DNA from: Gracilaria caudata
Taxonomy: Eukaryota; Rhodophyta; Florideophyceae; Gracilariales; Gracilariaceae
Assembly (NCBI GenBank): GCA_030374735.1
Contig: JASCIV010000853.1
Span: forward strand, 1-11,232
Reading direction: 5' to 3'
DNA length: 11,232 bases
Made by a program: the position numbers and the translations under genes. Of the stretch, positions 1 through 8,060 are shown piece by piece. How positions within the stretch are numbered: position 1 is the stretch's first letter; each line of letters opens with the position of its first letter. The notes beneath the pieces are model-generated. The model saw only the letters and a list, made by a program, of their open reading frames with translations. It was not told the DNA's origin and ran no database searches.

Positions 1-379
1 GCCTTATCATCGATCTCATCAGCCCTTTCCAAATATGCACACGAACCGCAGCTCACCACATCATGTGCGCATTGGTTGCTTGTCGCGCCGCCCACTGCTG
101 CCCCACGCAGCACAAAGAAGCTCTGACGCGTCGCGATTGTTGGCGTCTCGTCCAAACCAAACCGCCGTCGCTCGAGCACGCACGACGGCGCGCACCCATC
201 GCGCTCGCGTCTTTTCGCTGTGAACAATACAGTTGAGCGCTTCTCTCACGGATTCGTCCGCAGGCGAGCTAGCACCACAAGTAAAATGACCTTATGTACA
301 TGTTGCACCGCTCGATTGAGCTTGATGTCGACGCAAACTGCAAAACTCCCCCAACTTAGTCGATTGAGTTCACTACAAA

Positions 380-720
380 ATGAATCACAGACACAATCAC
401 GGCGGCTATCACCAGCCATCCAACGGCGGATTCCGCACCTTTTCCAATTTAGCTTGAGCAGTATCCTTCAACATTCATCAAGGAGCCTCAATCTGTGGGG
501 CCTTCCTGGCTTGGCAATCGATCATTCTCAAGGCAGCCACTGCCATTGTCCCGTATTTTTACGGTGTGAACAATGACCAATGATTGCAACGCTGGTGTAA
601 GCCGCATTTTTAATGGTGGGACTGGCGAAGAAGCGTCCGTTCACTGCCCTGGCAAAGCGTAGCATCGATAAGGACATGCTGATGGCGTACTTTTTAGTTG
701 CTTCTACTCCACCTCCCTAA
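380..720 (+). pseudogene. Doubtful small-ORF relic, interrupted by TGA
   Basis: Not recognised. One frame runs from an ATG at 380 to a TGA at 581-583 (67 codons) with one internal in-frame TGA at 455-457. The first part is rich in H, N and G. The second part contains a hydrophobic stretch (around GAFLAWQSIILKAATAIV) that could be one membrane segment. A second open piece in another frame, 613-720, begins MVGLAKKRPF and ends in STPPP. A GTAAGC at 596 and a pyrimidine-preceded TAG at 695-697 could be intron ends, but then the second piece would be intronic. These pieces look more protein-like than the neighbouring frames, yet nothing confirms expression. They may be a decayed gene, an unrecognised spliced gene, or chance. 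Confidence 0.2.
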
Positions 721-835
721 CCATCGCAAAAAGCTTTTCCTCTCTTGATGATTTGGGTCCAAGCCATGCAGTGTCCCCCTCATGCTGTCGTGCGCTCTCC
801 ATTTTTAACCACAGCGCAACTGAGTTACATATATA
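701..835 (+). promoter_or_regulatory. Pyrimidine-rich leader and TATA-like site before the GT61 start
   Basis: Upstream of the ATG at 836 the plus strand has C/T-rich tracts (for example CTACTCCACCTCCC near 704 and TTTTCCTCTC near 735). A TATATAA-like string lies at 829-836, directly before and overlapping the start codon. That TATA-like string is too close to the ATG to be its ordinary core promoter and may be coincidental. The C/T-rich tract is the better hint of a transcribed leader. Confidence 0.25.
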
Positions 836-2068
836 ATGCAGATACTGTCCCAATCAATTGTGGTGATTGCCGTTTCTCTTCTTGTGGCACAAACGTGGTT
901 ATGCTCCCGAGATCCGTCTCTGTGTTTGATACATTCCGTACGATTGAAACCAGAACGCAAACAAACCCGAAGTATCCCGGAACAGGTGCTGCAATCGTTC
1001 TGTCATTCTGAACCGGGCATACATGCGCGACAGTTTGAAAAGAAGACCAAGAGCAACTGCTTCGGTCCTTGTGACGAAGCATTTAAAGATGCACCAATGC
1101 CGGACAGCGTAATCGTTGCGCCTCGATTGAGCCGGTTATGTTTGGAAAACCCGTTTCATGGTTTCTATGATTGCGTCTGGCCCCTTGTACATTACATCAG
1201 CTTATGCGCACAAGCACGTGAGCACCCACAGGTAATAATTCACGACTCAAAGACTGCATCTGGGGTTCTCAAAGAAGAATGGGTAGCCCAAGCTCAAAGG
1301 GCCTTCTTGAGCAATATTGGAGAGCAGTTTGAAATCATGCAGAGAAATGACATTCCTCGATGCGTATGTTACAAGAACGTGGTCAGCTTTAGGAGAAAAA
1401 CGATGTGGAGGCCAATTCGGTTTGACTCTAAATGGATGATTCGGAATTCAACTGTGGTATCACCGCACCCTTCAAGACTGAAACAAATGGGACTAGAACT
1501 TTTTCGAAGCGCAGTACTGAACCACTTTAGGCTGGACAGTGAACCTCTGGAGGAAGACGCAGATGTTTTGATATATGGCAGGCATGATGCGAAGAGAAGA
1601 AAGTGGCTCAATATCAACAAATTTGAGCAACAATTGCGGAAATCTATCGAGCCAAACATACACATAAAACGATGGATAACACCTTTGCAAAACCAAAGTG
1701 ACTCGTTTGAAGCACAGGTCAGACAAATGAACAGCGCAGGAGTTGTAATAGCTCCGCACGGTGCCGGAATGGCAAATACGTTGTTCTGTCGGCGTGGGAC
1801 TGCAATTATAGAAATTGCGAGCAGGATGTGCGGGTCAAAGAATGAGAGCATGTCATTGAAGGCCGCAATGGATGTGAACGATGAAAATACATGGACGCCC
1901 TGGCATGCCGATAGTTTGGAGCTTATACACTTTGCGGCGCCTTGCTGGTACAGCGAAACTGGAGATCTTGATTTCGTTTCGGAGACTAAGGTGTTAGTGC
2001 GACTCGTACAGGTAGCGTTGTATGCTCGGCAGAAGGTTAGACAGGGTATTCAAAACACCTATGGCTGA
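836..2068 (+). CDS. GT61-family glycosyltransferase, type II membrane protein
   Basis: A 410-residue protein. The ATG at 836 is the first start possible, since an in-frame TGA lies at 821-823. Residues 7-22 (IVVIAVSLLVAQTW) form a short hydrophobic signal anchor, as expected for a Golgi-resident type II glycosyltransferase. The catalytic domain fits GT61 (DUF563; the family of plant xylosyl/arabinosyltransferases and EOGT). It shows HGFYDCVWPL at 108-117, matching the family's early H-x(2-4)-D-x-x-x-P block, then LIYGRHDAKRRKWLN at 245-259, corresponding to the family's basic R-R...N nucleotide-sugar region. The hallmark PHGAGMANTLF is at 307-317, followed by GTAIIEI at 321-327. The length fits a single-domain enzyme and no intron is needed. 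Donor and acceptor sugars cannot be read from the sequence. Likely roles are O-glycosylation of proteins or cell-wall/matrix glycans. The family call is fairly sure; the substrate is unknown. Confidence 0.85.
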   Translation: MQILSQSIVVIAVSLLVAQTWLCSRDPSLCLIHSVRLKPERKQTRSIPEQVLQSFCHSEPGIHARQFEKKTKSNCFGPCDEAFKDAPMPDSVIVAPRLSRLCLENPFHGFYDCVWPLVHYISLCAQAREHPQVIIHDSKTASGVLKEEWVAQAQRAFLSNIGEQFEIMQRNDIPRCVCYKNVVSFRRKTMWRPIRFDSKWMIRNSTVVSPHPSRLKQMGLELFRSAVLNHFRLDSEPLEEDADVLIYGRHDAKRRKWLNINKFEQQLRKSIEPNIHIKRWITPLQNQSDSFEAQVRQMNSAGVVIAPHGAGMANTLFCRRGTAIIEIASRMCGSKNESMSLKAAMDVNDENTWTPWHADSLELIHFAAPCWYSETGDLDFVSETKVLVRLVQVALYARQKVRQGIQNTYG

Positions 2069-2269
2069 CAGACGTCAACATTTTGATGGCTGAATATTAG
2101 CGCTGACGTGAGCAGACTTTCTTCCTGCGAGCAATTGCAGTGCTAGGCGAGTCTTTGAGGCCGAGCATTAGCGCCTTCTATGCAATTTTATTAAATCTCC
2201 GAAACTGGAAGTAGTTAGCTACGTTTCTCTTTTTCTTTTAGGAGAAAAGAAGAATAAAACACAGCAAGT
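2069..2269 (+). other. 3' flank of the GT61 gene
   Basis: Non-coding. An AT-rich run (CAATTTTATTAAATC near 2181) could serve as a polyadenylation region, but there is no exact AATAAA in it. At 2222-2241 a strong polypyrimidine tract ends in TTTTAG, resembling a splice acceptor, yet no ORF of note follows. The transposon-like end starts immediately after, at 2270. Confidence 0.3.
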
Positions 2270-2315
2270 TACAGTGGACCCCTCTATACAATGCACCCCC
2301 GCGTAAGAGAGGATC
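2270..2315 (+). repeat. TIR-like end of the Tigger-type element
   Basis: TA followed by CAGTGGACCCCTCTATACAA, then a run containing ACCCCCGCG and AAGAGAGG. Tigger-like families commonly begin with CAGTGG plus alternating CC/TATAA-CG blocks beside a duplicated TA. The partner end was not found in this window, so the name rests on resemblance alone. Confidence 0.45.
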
Positions 2316-2635
2316 TAAGTGCACTTTGGAATGCAGTACACTACGCAAAAGAAGGTACAACTGTAGACGTGATTTTGTGAGTGCACTGTCACCGCACATA
2401 TGCGTCACATATGCATTATGACGATGATATCGCATGCTGGTCTTAATCAGTCAGGACATAACACCCCGTGCTTGGTAATTAGACAGCTGTACCGAATTCC
2501 TGTGCATAAGAGGCTTTGTCAAGAGGTGTAGGCTACATTCGATCGGTGCGCAAGGCGAACAACGGCAAAGAAGAACTGCTTCAACTTTTAAGTAAAACTA
2601 TTCTTTGCGTATTTGATCTACAACTGTCATTGGTT

Positions 2636-2657
2636 ATGCACTAAAAGGGTAGTGCAT
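2636..2657. repeat. Perfect 8-bp hairpin beyond the transposase stop
   Basis: ATGCACTA (2636-2643), a loop of AAAGGG, then TAGTGCAT (2650-2657). It lies 20 bases past the transposase stop codon on the minus strand, inside the transposon remnant. It could be a subterminal element or chance. Confidence 0.4.
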
Positions 2658-2676
2658 CCTAAAGAGAAAAGAACGT

Positions 2677-3093
2677 TTACTTGAAGTATTCCGACACCGG
2701 CGTCTGACGCTTACATTTCCGACCTTGCTCGCGGCGGGCTTCCAGCATACTGCGCTTCGAGCCCTTCAGCAAACAACACACTGCATCCAATCCCGACTGC
2801 TGCGCGACAAACTCAACATCTTTAAACAAACAGCGTATCACCCCACTGTCGGGAACTGTCCCATCCCACTTGTGCTGCTTCTAAATTTCTTCACGCAGTT
2901 GTATAGGATAAGCGAAGAGAAATATTGGCCATGTCGCAGCTCGATGCTGCGACGTAACTCTCTCACGAAGATGGCGTTACCGTACATCAGCTCAACATTT
3001 TGTAAAGTGATTCTGGCCGGTTACAGAGCGGAGCAACTGTCTTGCAATATTCTGGCTCCGCAGCTGCAACCCTTCATCATGAAGATAGTGATA
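2677..3093 (-). pseudogene. Broken Tigger/pogo-like transposase C-terminal fragment
   Basis: On the minus strand three overlapping frames read on from one another: 3093-2992 (contains SQNIARQLLRSVTGQN), 3020-2838 (contains ELMYGNAIFVRELRRSIEL) and 2880-2677 (67 codons ending at TAA 2677-2679). The last frame contains DVEFVAQQSGLDAV, then KGSKRSMLEARREQ and ends RQTPVSEYFK. The end is a textbook PIP box (Q-x-x-V-x-x-Y-F) after basic residues. Pogo/Tigger transposases characteristically carry a C-terminal PIP box after a charged helix, and this tail has the same arrangement. The DDE core and DNA-binding domain are absent. The frame changes near 2881 and 2992-3020 mark decay, although short introns are not formally excluded. 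A plus-strand open frame over the same bases looks like its antisense shadow. Confidence 0.5.
2933..2953. repeat. Perfect 8-bp hairpin inside transposase remnant
   Basis: GTCGCAGC (2933-2940), loop TCGAT, GCTGCGAC (2946-2953). It falls within the transposase fragment, where its coding meaning (ELRRSIELRH region) may fully explain it. Confidence 0.35.
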
Positions 3094-3151
3094 TTATCTA
3101 CTGTTGAACACATACTCTATATGAATTGGCGAACATCAGGCATTCCTTTCT

Positions 3152-6100
3152 CTACCATATTATTTGGCACGACGGCTTCATATATCTCGGCCAATACCGG
3201 TCACCAACACCAAAGTTTGCTACTTCATCTTCGCAAGTAGCCATTACAACTTGCTTTCCATCCTTGTCGCGAGCAATCACAAGTCGTTTGTTCAGAGTCC
3301 ATTCTGTTTCGAATGAAGACCAAGAGAGGGCGGTGGCGTTGATGGTGAGAGGCCAGGAAGGATCCTCTGACGTAAGCATACACTCCCCAGTGTGCGAGTC
3401 CCATAGCTTTCCCGAACCATCAACACCCTCCGATACGATTTGCGAGCACTGTGCATCTACTCCAACGCGGTCGACCTCTGAATCGTGCTGAAAAGGTGCC
3501 CAAACAGCCTCACCACTCTGTGCGTTCCACACTTGCACCACCCCATCCTCCGACCCCGACACGATGTATCTTCCATTCGGGGTCATCGTGACGCATGTCA
3601 CCCAATCAAAGCGATCGCCGAGGGGTTCACTAATTACAGCATCAGCATGTGCGTCCCATAATCGAACAGTGCAGTCTGCAGAACCTGATAAAATTCGATT
3701 CCCATCGGCGCTCGTAGTAACGCACTTCACCCAATCAGTGTGACCGCGGAGAGGCTCGCCTATCGCCTCACCACTCATCGTGTCCCAGATCCGTACCGTC
3801 CCGACCGCCGATCCCGACACAATTCGGCTCCCATCGGCGCTTATGCTTATGCATCTCACCCAATCAGACCGACTGCTGAGAGGCTCACCTATTGCCTCAC
3901 CGCTCTTCGCATTCCACATTCTTATCGTCCCGTCCAACGACCCCGACAGGATAAGCCCACAATCTTCGCTCATTGTAACGCAACTCACGACATCTGTGTG
4001 ACCACAGAGTGGATCAAGCGCGGGTTCACCGCTCTGTGCGTCCCAGACTCGCACCGTTCCGTCGTCTGATCCAGAAACAATGCGATGTCCATTGGCGCTC
4101 ACTGTGACACAACCAACTACATCACTGTGACCGCGGAGAGGCTTAACCACTTCCTTTCCTTTTAGCCCGTCCCACACTCTCACTGTTCCGTCCTCCCACC
4201 CTGATACAATACGATCTCCATCCCTGCTCACTACAGCGCAAACCCATATATCGGGAATTGGAACTTCAGAAGAAGGTTGATTCACTTCTTCTGTAAGTCC
4301 ATTCTCGCATATTCCAAAACATTTTGTTAGCTTCAGACGCCATTGGCGACTTTCTGCCAGCTTCCGGTGTGAACTACCACTTCGACACTCCACAATGCGC
4401 TCGGCGATCCCCGTTACTCTGCTCCACACAACAATCTTCCCATTCACAAAAACTGTCACGATTTTTTTTTGGTCGCGCATGAATGTGGCGCAGAGCACTT
4501 TCGGCACCTTGCCATCGATTCGAATGGATTCTTCTACGATAAAGTCAAGCGACTTGTATGATCCAGTTACAAAATTATACCATGCGATACCCATCCTTTC
4601 TCTATAAGCTTCCCAAAAAAACCATAGTTCTTCCTGATCAAGAAATGCAGAGATTACTTCACCGTTGCTGCGCACGATTCCTGCGGCACTCCGGCTTGCT
4701 TGTTGCAGAAATCCTGCTCCAGATGCTTTAACCCACGGCTTCTTCGCACAGCTCTCTATACGCTCAACAAACTTCCTCGTTGTTTCACTTTGGGTCGCAT
4801 GCCATAACAACCGACCATGCAGTTGAAACCACACTTCACGAGGATTGTTACTGACAAAAGTGTAACTCAACCTGGCCGCTTTGCGAACCATTTCCAGATG
4901 TTCCTTGTGATCCAGATCAGACAAATCATTTCCAGCAACGACTGATTTTCCTTCCTCAAGGTCTCTTTCTACGTTGTAAATGCCCGCACTCAACAAACGA
5001 TGCACGATCCATTGTGGCTGAGACAAGAGCCAAAGCAAGTCATCTTTGTATCCCGCGCCACGAAGGATCCTGCAAAGATTGTTGTGAAGGTAGCCATCAT
5101 CTTTCGTTTTCCACCAGGCGTTCCTTCGAGCTTTCTGGTCTCTGCTTGGGTGAGAACCAGAGCGCATATGTAGCTCCATGTCTACACTACAACCATTTTG
5201 TGAATGCAACGCCCGTTCTGTTGGACCTTTGCCCAAATATCGGGACACATGCTTATCGATGAACACATCTCTATTTGTTAAAACAATCTGCTCTTGAGTA
5301 GATTGAGCGTAATTGTAAATTAGGGTTTGAAAGAAACTTTGTGTGTCAAACTCTTTCAACGCCTTGTCCACGGCAATATCCAATATCAGATCGTGCAGTT
5401 GAACAAATGTTCGTCCTCCATCTTCCCTCAACTGCAACACAGACACTTGGTGCAAAGCCTCTGCAACGTGCTCAGTGTCGTTCATGCTTCCTAAGTTCCA
5501 CAGCTTTTGCAGCATTGCTAGGGGTGCAAACTGTTGTTTTTGAAGAACAAATAGAGCTCGAAACAGTTTCTGAAACTTTCCAGGCTCAAAATTCATCCCA
5601 AGAACTTGAAGAGAAACATCTACAATTCGAGTCAGTGATCCGTATTGCTCAGCAGTCGACTCTAGTAACATAGATTTCTGCGGATTCGAAACCATATCCT
5701 TATGGAAATCTGACCATGCGTCCTGCTTTTGACCTGCAAGTTTCCGCCCAGACTTCTTCAACACAGCCCCTCCAGCGATGCCTAATGCAAGTGGATGGCC
5801 TTGGCATTTACTTAGAATAGCTTCAAATGCAATACTATTCTTGTGTTCGAGCTCATCTCCTTCATCGAAACCTGCATGCCTCGTCAACATTCGTCGTGCT
5901 AGCTCGCCAAATGTGTCCTTGTCTTCAAATTCTATCACTTTGTGTGCGCGACTCAGTAAACGTTTATCCCTTGTTGAGTAGACAAGTCGACTGCTTTTGT
6001 TTACCATTGATCCAAGGATGTCCAACACATCGGAATCGATATTGTTCACCTTCCAGATATCATCCACGAGAAACAGACAAGTCCAATTATGGAACCAATC

Positions 6101-6880
6101 CGAAGCCTTCTCGGACGCTTCTCTTAGTGTTTCGGTGGTCCTTATTTTCTCAGCAAGCCTAGTCCCTCCAGTTCTTTCTACAATTCTGGCTAAACCTTGC
6201 ACAATATCCGCGAGTGAAGGATTGTTACCAAGCTGTATGTAGAGAGTACCACCGGGAAAGCTTTTCTCGATTTCGTCATCATCTGCAAGTCCTCGTAACG
6301 CGCACGTCTTACCAACTCCACCTTTCCCACAGGCCACAAGGGCTACTATGCGGTGTTCGGAAGGTTCTAAAACTGCGGCTTTAAGTTTCCCTTAATCCGT
6401 GTTTGTTGTAGTATAGTCCAACGTAAGTCGAGGAGGGTTCACTGGAGCAGTATTACGTGGAACGTACTCATCGCTCTCGGCCTTTGATTGTTCCACCATC
6501 GGAGATGTGTTGCTGCTCAGAAACTCGAAGAGCTGGTTTACATCGGTTTCGCATTTATCCGTAAGTTGCCTCATCCGTCTGACGCGGTCCGTAACCTTGG
6601 CTTCCTCGATTTGCTTCTCCAGCAAGCACAAAGTGTCAAAGTCTTCCTGTAAAGTCTTTTCAAATTCGCGTACCCTGGTGATAGATATAAGGTCATGCGT
6701 GACCATCGATTTGACCTTCGGAAGCAACTGTCGGGCTTCCACAATGCGGCGTTGTAGTCGTTGAAGCTGATTGACATTGTCCTTGATGATGTCTTTACGT
6801 TCGTAGAACTTGTTCGCAGTAATCTCAAACTTTTGAAACAAAGAAAGCAGCGCTGGAAAGCCCTGTATTGCTGTATCCAT
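3152..6880 (-). CDS. NLR-like protein: helical bundle, NB-ARC, APAF-1-type linker, WD40
   Basis: A STAND-class ATPase with APAF-1-like layout. An ATG at 6880 (in-frame TAA at 6896-6898 just upstream) opens a 162-codon helical domain. One in-frame TAA (6392-6394) follows, and the same frame then runs open to TAG at 3152-3154. Numbering from the codon at 6337: Walker A GKGGVGKT 4-11; Walker B/kinase-2 LFLVDDIW 88-95; sensor-1-like STR 121-123; GLPL-like CQGHPLAL 178-185; MHD-like LHD 314-316 after a winged helix. Residues about 415-465 (LLWLLSQPQWIVHRLLSAGI) resemble the helical domain of APAF-1 and of bacterial NB-ARC/WD40 proteins. Residues 485-540 (ARLSYTFVSNNPREVW, HGRLL, KPWVKA) match the hinge before the propeller in those proteins. 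A degenerate blade lies near 613-645, seven WD40 repeats at 698-995 and a weak last blade to 1061. Expected to be a cytosolic sensor that oligomerises on ligand binding. The gene is spliced, read through, or broken at the TAA; I favour splicing. Confidence 0.8.
3353..4246 (-). repeat. Seven-unit WD40 repeat array (about 129-bp period)
   Basis: Units begin, in translation, with WVCAVVS (4246), VVGCVTVS (4120), VVSCVTMS (3991), WVRCISIS (3862), WVKCVTTS (3733), WVTCVTMT (3604) and VDRVGVD (3475). The first is 42 codons, the next five are 43, the last 41. Each central unit shows IVSGS..GTVR.WD and a GH-D type end. Adjacent units share about half their residues, so they are old duplications and not recently homogenised. 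The seventh unit has lost the GH and most consensus residues but keeps LWD. Confidence 0.85.
6391..6456 (-). other. Candidate 66-nt phase-1 intron containing the TAA
   Basis: Minus strand: donor C|GTAATA with the G at 6456, acceptor ATTAAG with its G at 6391. Removal joins C to GG (Arg), keeps the frame and excises the TAA at 6392-6394. Three further acceptors (AAAG ending 6379, GCAG ending 6373, TTAG ending 6367) are also in frame with this donor, giving introns of 78, 84 or 90 nt. A TATACTACAAC string at about 6417-6407 could serve as a branch site, but the polypyrimidine tract is weak. With the 66-nt intron the product would be 1220 residues. Confidence 0.45.
6392..6880 (-). other. N-terminal helical-bundle domain of the NLR-like gene (first exon candidate)
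   Basis: The 162 codons before the TAA. Residues 1-125 are almost entirely predicted helix by eye, with heptad-like spacing of L, I and F and many charged residues: FQKFEITANKFYERKDIIK, then LQRLQRRIVEARQLLPKV, then FEKTLQEDFDTLCLLEKQIE, then DKCETDVNQLFEFL. That gives about four helices. Residues 126-162 are a polar, P/T-rich linker. The layout resembles the four-helix bundles at the N termini of MLKL, RPW8-type plant NLRs and fungal HeLo-like proteins, which act on membranes in cell death. This is fold-level resemblance judged by eye, not a sequence match. A plain coiled-coil oligomerisation domain is the alternative. Confidence 0.5.
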
Positions 6881-7330
6881 AGTTTTTGGGGGAGATTAGT
6901 AGCAGGGAGTGGATTAGGGACGAACAGTGATGATGAAAAGCAGTACGTGTAAGATGCTCGTGACGATAGGCAGAGTGAAAATATTCGGGGGGATGAGCAG
7001 AGAGGTGGGATGAGGTGATGGTGCTAGAGAACGAAACGGAGAATTTTGCTCACTGCAACTGCAGAAAGTGCTCTTTGGTTGCCTGCTTTGCTGACGGAGA
7101 CTCTTGAGTGGTAAAGGCTTTGCCTTCTGCCACGAAGGAAAAAAGCAAACTGTGGGATGCTGTCGGAAAGCAAGCCAGTGAAAGGGCGACAACGGAGCTG
7201 AGATTGAGATCATGAGGTCATCTGAAAAGGACCAGTAAGGCAACTCTGACCAATAGACCTTGTCGAGGGCATGGAAGTAGGTCTTCTGACCTCTTCCATG
7301 TATGATTGTTGCCAAAAAGTAATCACAAAC
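6881..7330 (-). promoter_or_regulatory. Upstream/leader region of the NLR-like gene
   Basis: Read on the minus strand, the 400 bases before the ATG at 6880 are partly C/T-rich (for example CACCTCATCCCACCTCTCTG near 7018), as in a 5' leader. No clear TATA box was found close by. An open frame of 133 codons (7315-6914) lies here but has no recognisable domain and is probably chance or an upstream ORF. Whether the 7270-7300 hairpin is transcribed is unknown. Confidence 0.3.
7270..7300. repeat. Long near-perfect hairpin upstream of the NLR-like gene
   Basis: CATGGAAG-T-AGGTC (7270-7283), loop TTCT, GACCT-CTTCCATG (7288-7300). The arms pair over 13 bp with a single bulged T. It stands about 390 bases before the NLR-like start codon. 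No related copy was seen in the window. Confidence 0.5.
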
Positions 7331-8060
7331 AAATCAATCTTCTTTCCGTCTTTGTCATTGGTGGGATACACCTCACTGTCGTACGTCAGAGAGCGAAAGG
7401 GAGAGCAAATGAGTGGCTAAAGCCAGAGGAGCAAAAGTAGGGTAGGTAGGTATGAAATAGTAAAGTGAGCGGTGTCTCTGTTTATTGAGGATGCGAGGGA
7501 CTATGCGCTCCTATACCAGGTCCTGGGAGGCGCAGGAAAAGTACTGTTTTTGGTTAAGAGCACAGTTACTGTGGGAGTACAAACAAATTGCTGTAGAAGA
7601 AACCTTCAGTTAGAGAGTCACACAGCATAATTACGAAAATTATGACTGGCATCAGTGCTGAGATGTCAATAAGAAACTGTAAGTGGATAAGTGCGACCAC
7701 GTGTTCAAAAAGGAAAAAGTCCTGACAAACCCTTATTATTTAGCTGATTCTACTACTATGATCATGCATGTTCTCACCATCATTATCGCGTTTCCCGTAG
7801 ATAATGTCTTACACCCTGTTTGAGAGTCTGGTATTTTGGATATGTCATCGATTGACACAACCAGACTTCAATCTCAGTAAACTTTGATGCAATGAGTGCA
7901 GTGAAATAAAACTAAAAGTTAATGAGATCAACTCTGTACATATAATAATATGCTTTAAAGTACGTAAATATCACCAAAAAATAAGCAGAATAACGATTTT
8001 TATGATTCTGTGTTTTGACTACGACATGCCAAATGGTTTTCACTTCTTGATCTTATGAGT
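7331..8060. other. Non-coding stretch, nothing recognised
   Basis: No open frame of note on either strand, no tRNA and no tandem repeat. A small imperfect hairpin sits around CCAGGTCCTGG (7517-7527). The sequence becomes AT-rich after about 7700. Confidence 0.5.

Larger units (their letters stand above)
1..835. other. Non-coding spacer upstream of the GT61 gene
   Basis: No protein with recognisable family features is visible on either strand. The open frames here are short, biased in composition and lack motifs. Positions about 60-220 are CpG/GCGC-rich. From about 700 the plus strand becomes C/T-rich, which fits the 5' leader of the gene that starts at 836. A small interrupted ORF at 380-583 and an open stretch at 613-720 are described separately as doubtful. 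Confidence 0.5.
2270..3093 (-). mobile_element. Remnant pogo/Tigger-like (Tc1/mariner superfamily) DNA transposon
   Basis: Two independent signs agree. At 2270 a TA dinucleotide is followed by CAGTGGACCCCTCTATACAA, the style of Tigger/pogo terminal repeats (CAGTGGAACCTCTATAA-type ends beside a TA target). About 400 bases inward, on the minus strand, frames read as the tail of a transposase ending in a PIP box. The orientation fits: on the minus strand the transposase stop comes first and the TIR-like end after it. No matching inverted end is visible on the other side before the NLR-like gene at 3152, and the transposase frames are broken. I therefore read this as a truncated, immobile copy. 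The right boundary is approximate. Confidence 0.55.

Noticed and set aside
220..576. Plus-strand open frame of 118 codons
   Set aside because: Non-ATG start, S/R/L-rich low-complexity composition and no motif. Competing frames over the same bases look no worse.
2725..3240. Plus-strand open frame of 171 codons
   Set aside because: It overlaps the transposase remnant and the NLR-like gene on the opposite strand, starts without ATG and shows no domain. It is best read as antisense.
6914..7315. 133-codon minus-strand frame just before the NLR-like start
   Set aside because: Serine/proline-rich with no domain and ends before the NLR-like ATG in a different context. Likely chance in a C/T-rich leader, though an upstream ORF is possible.
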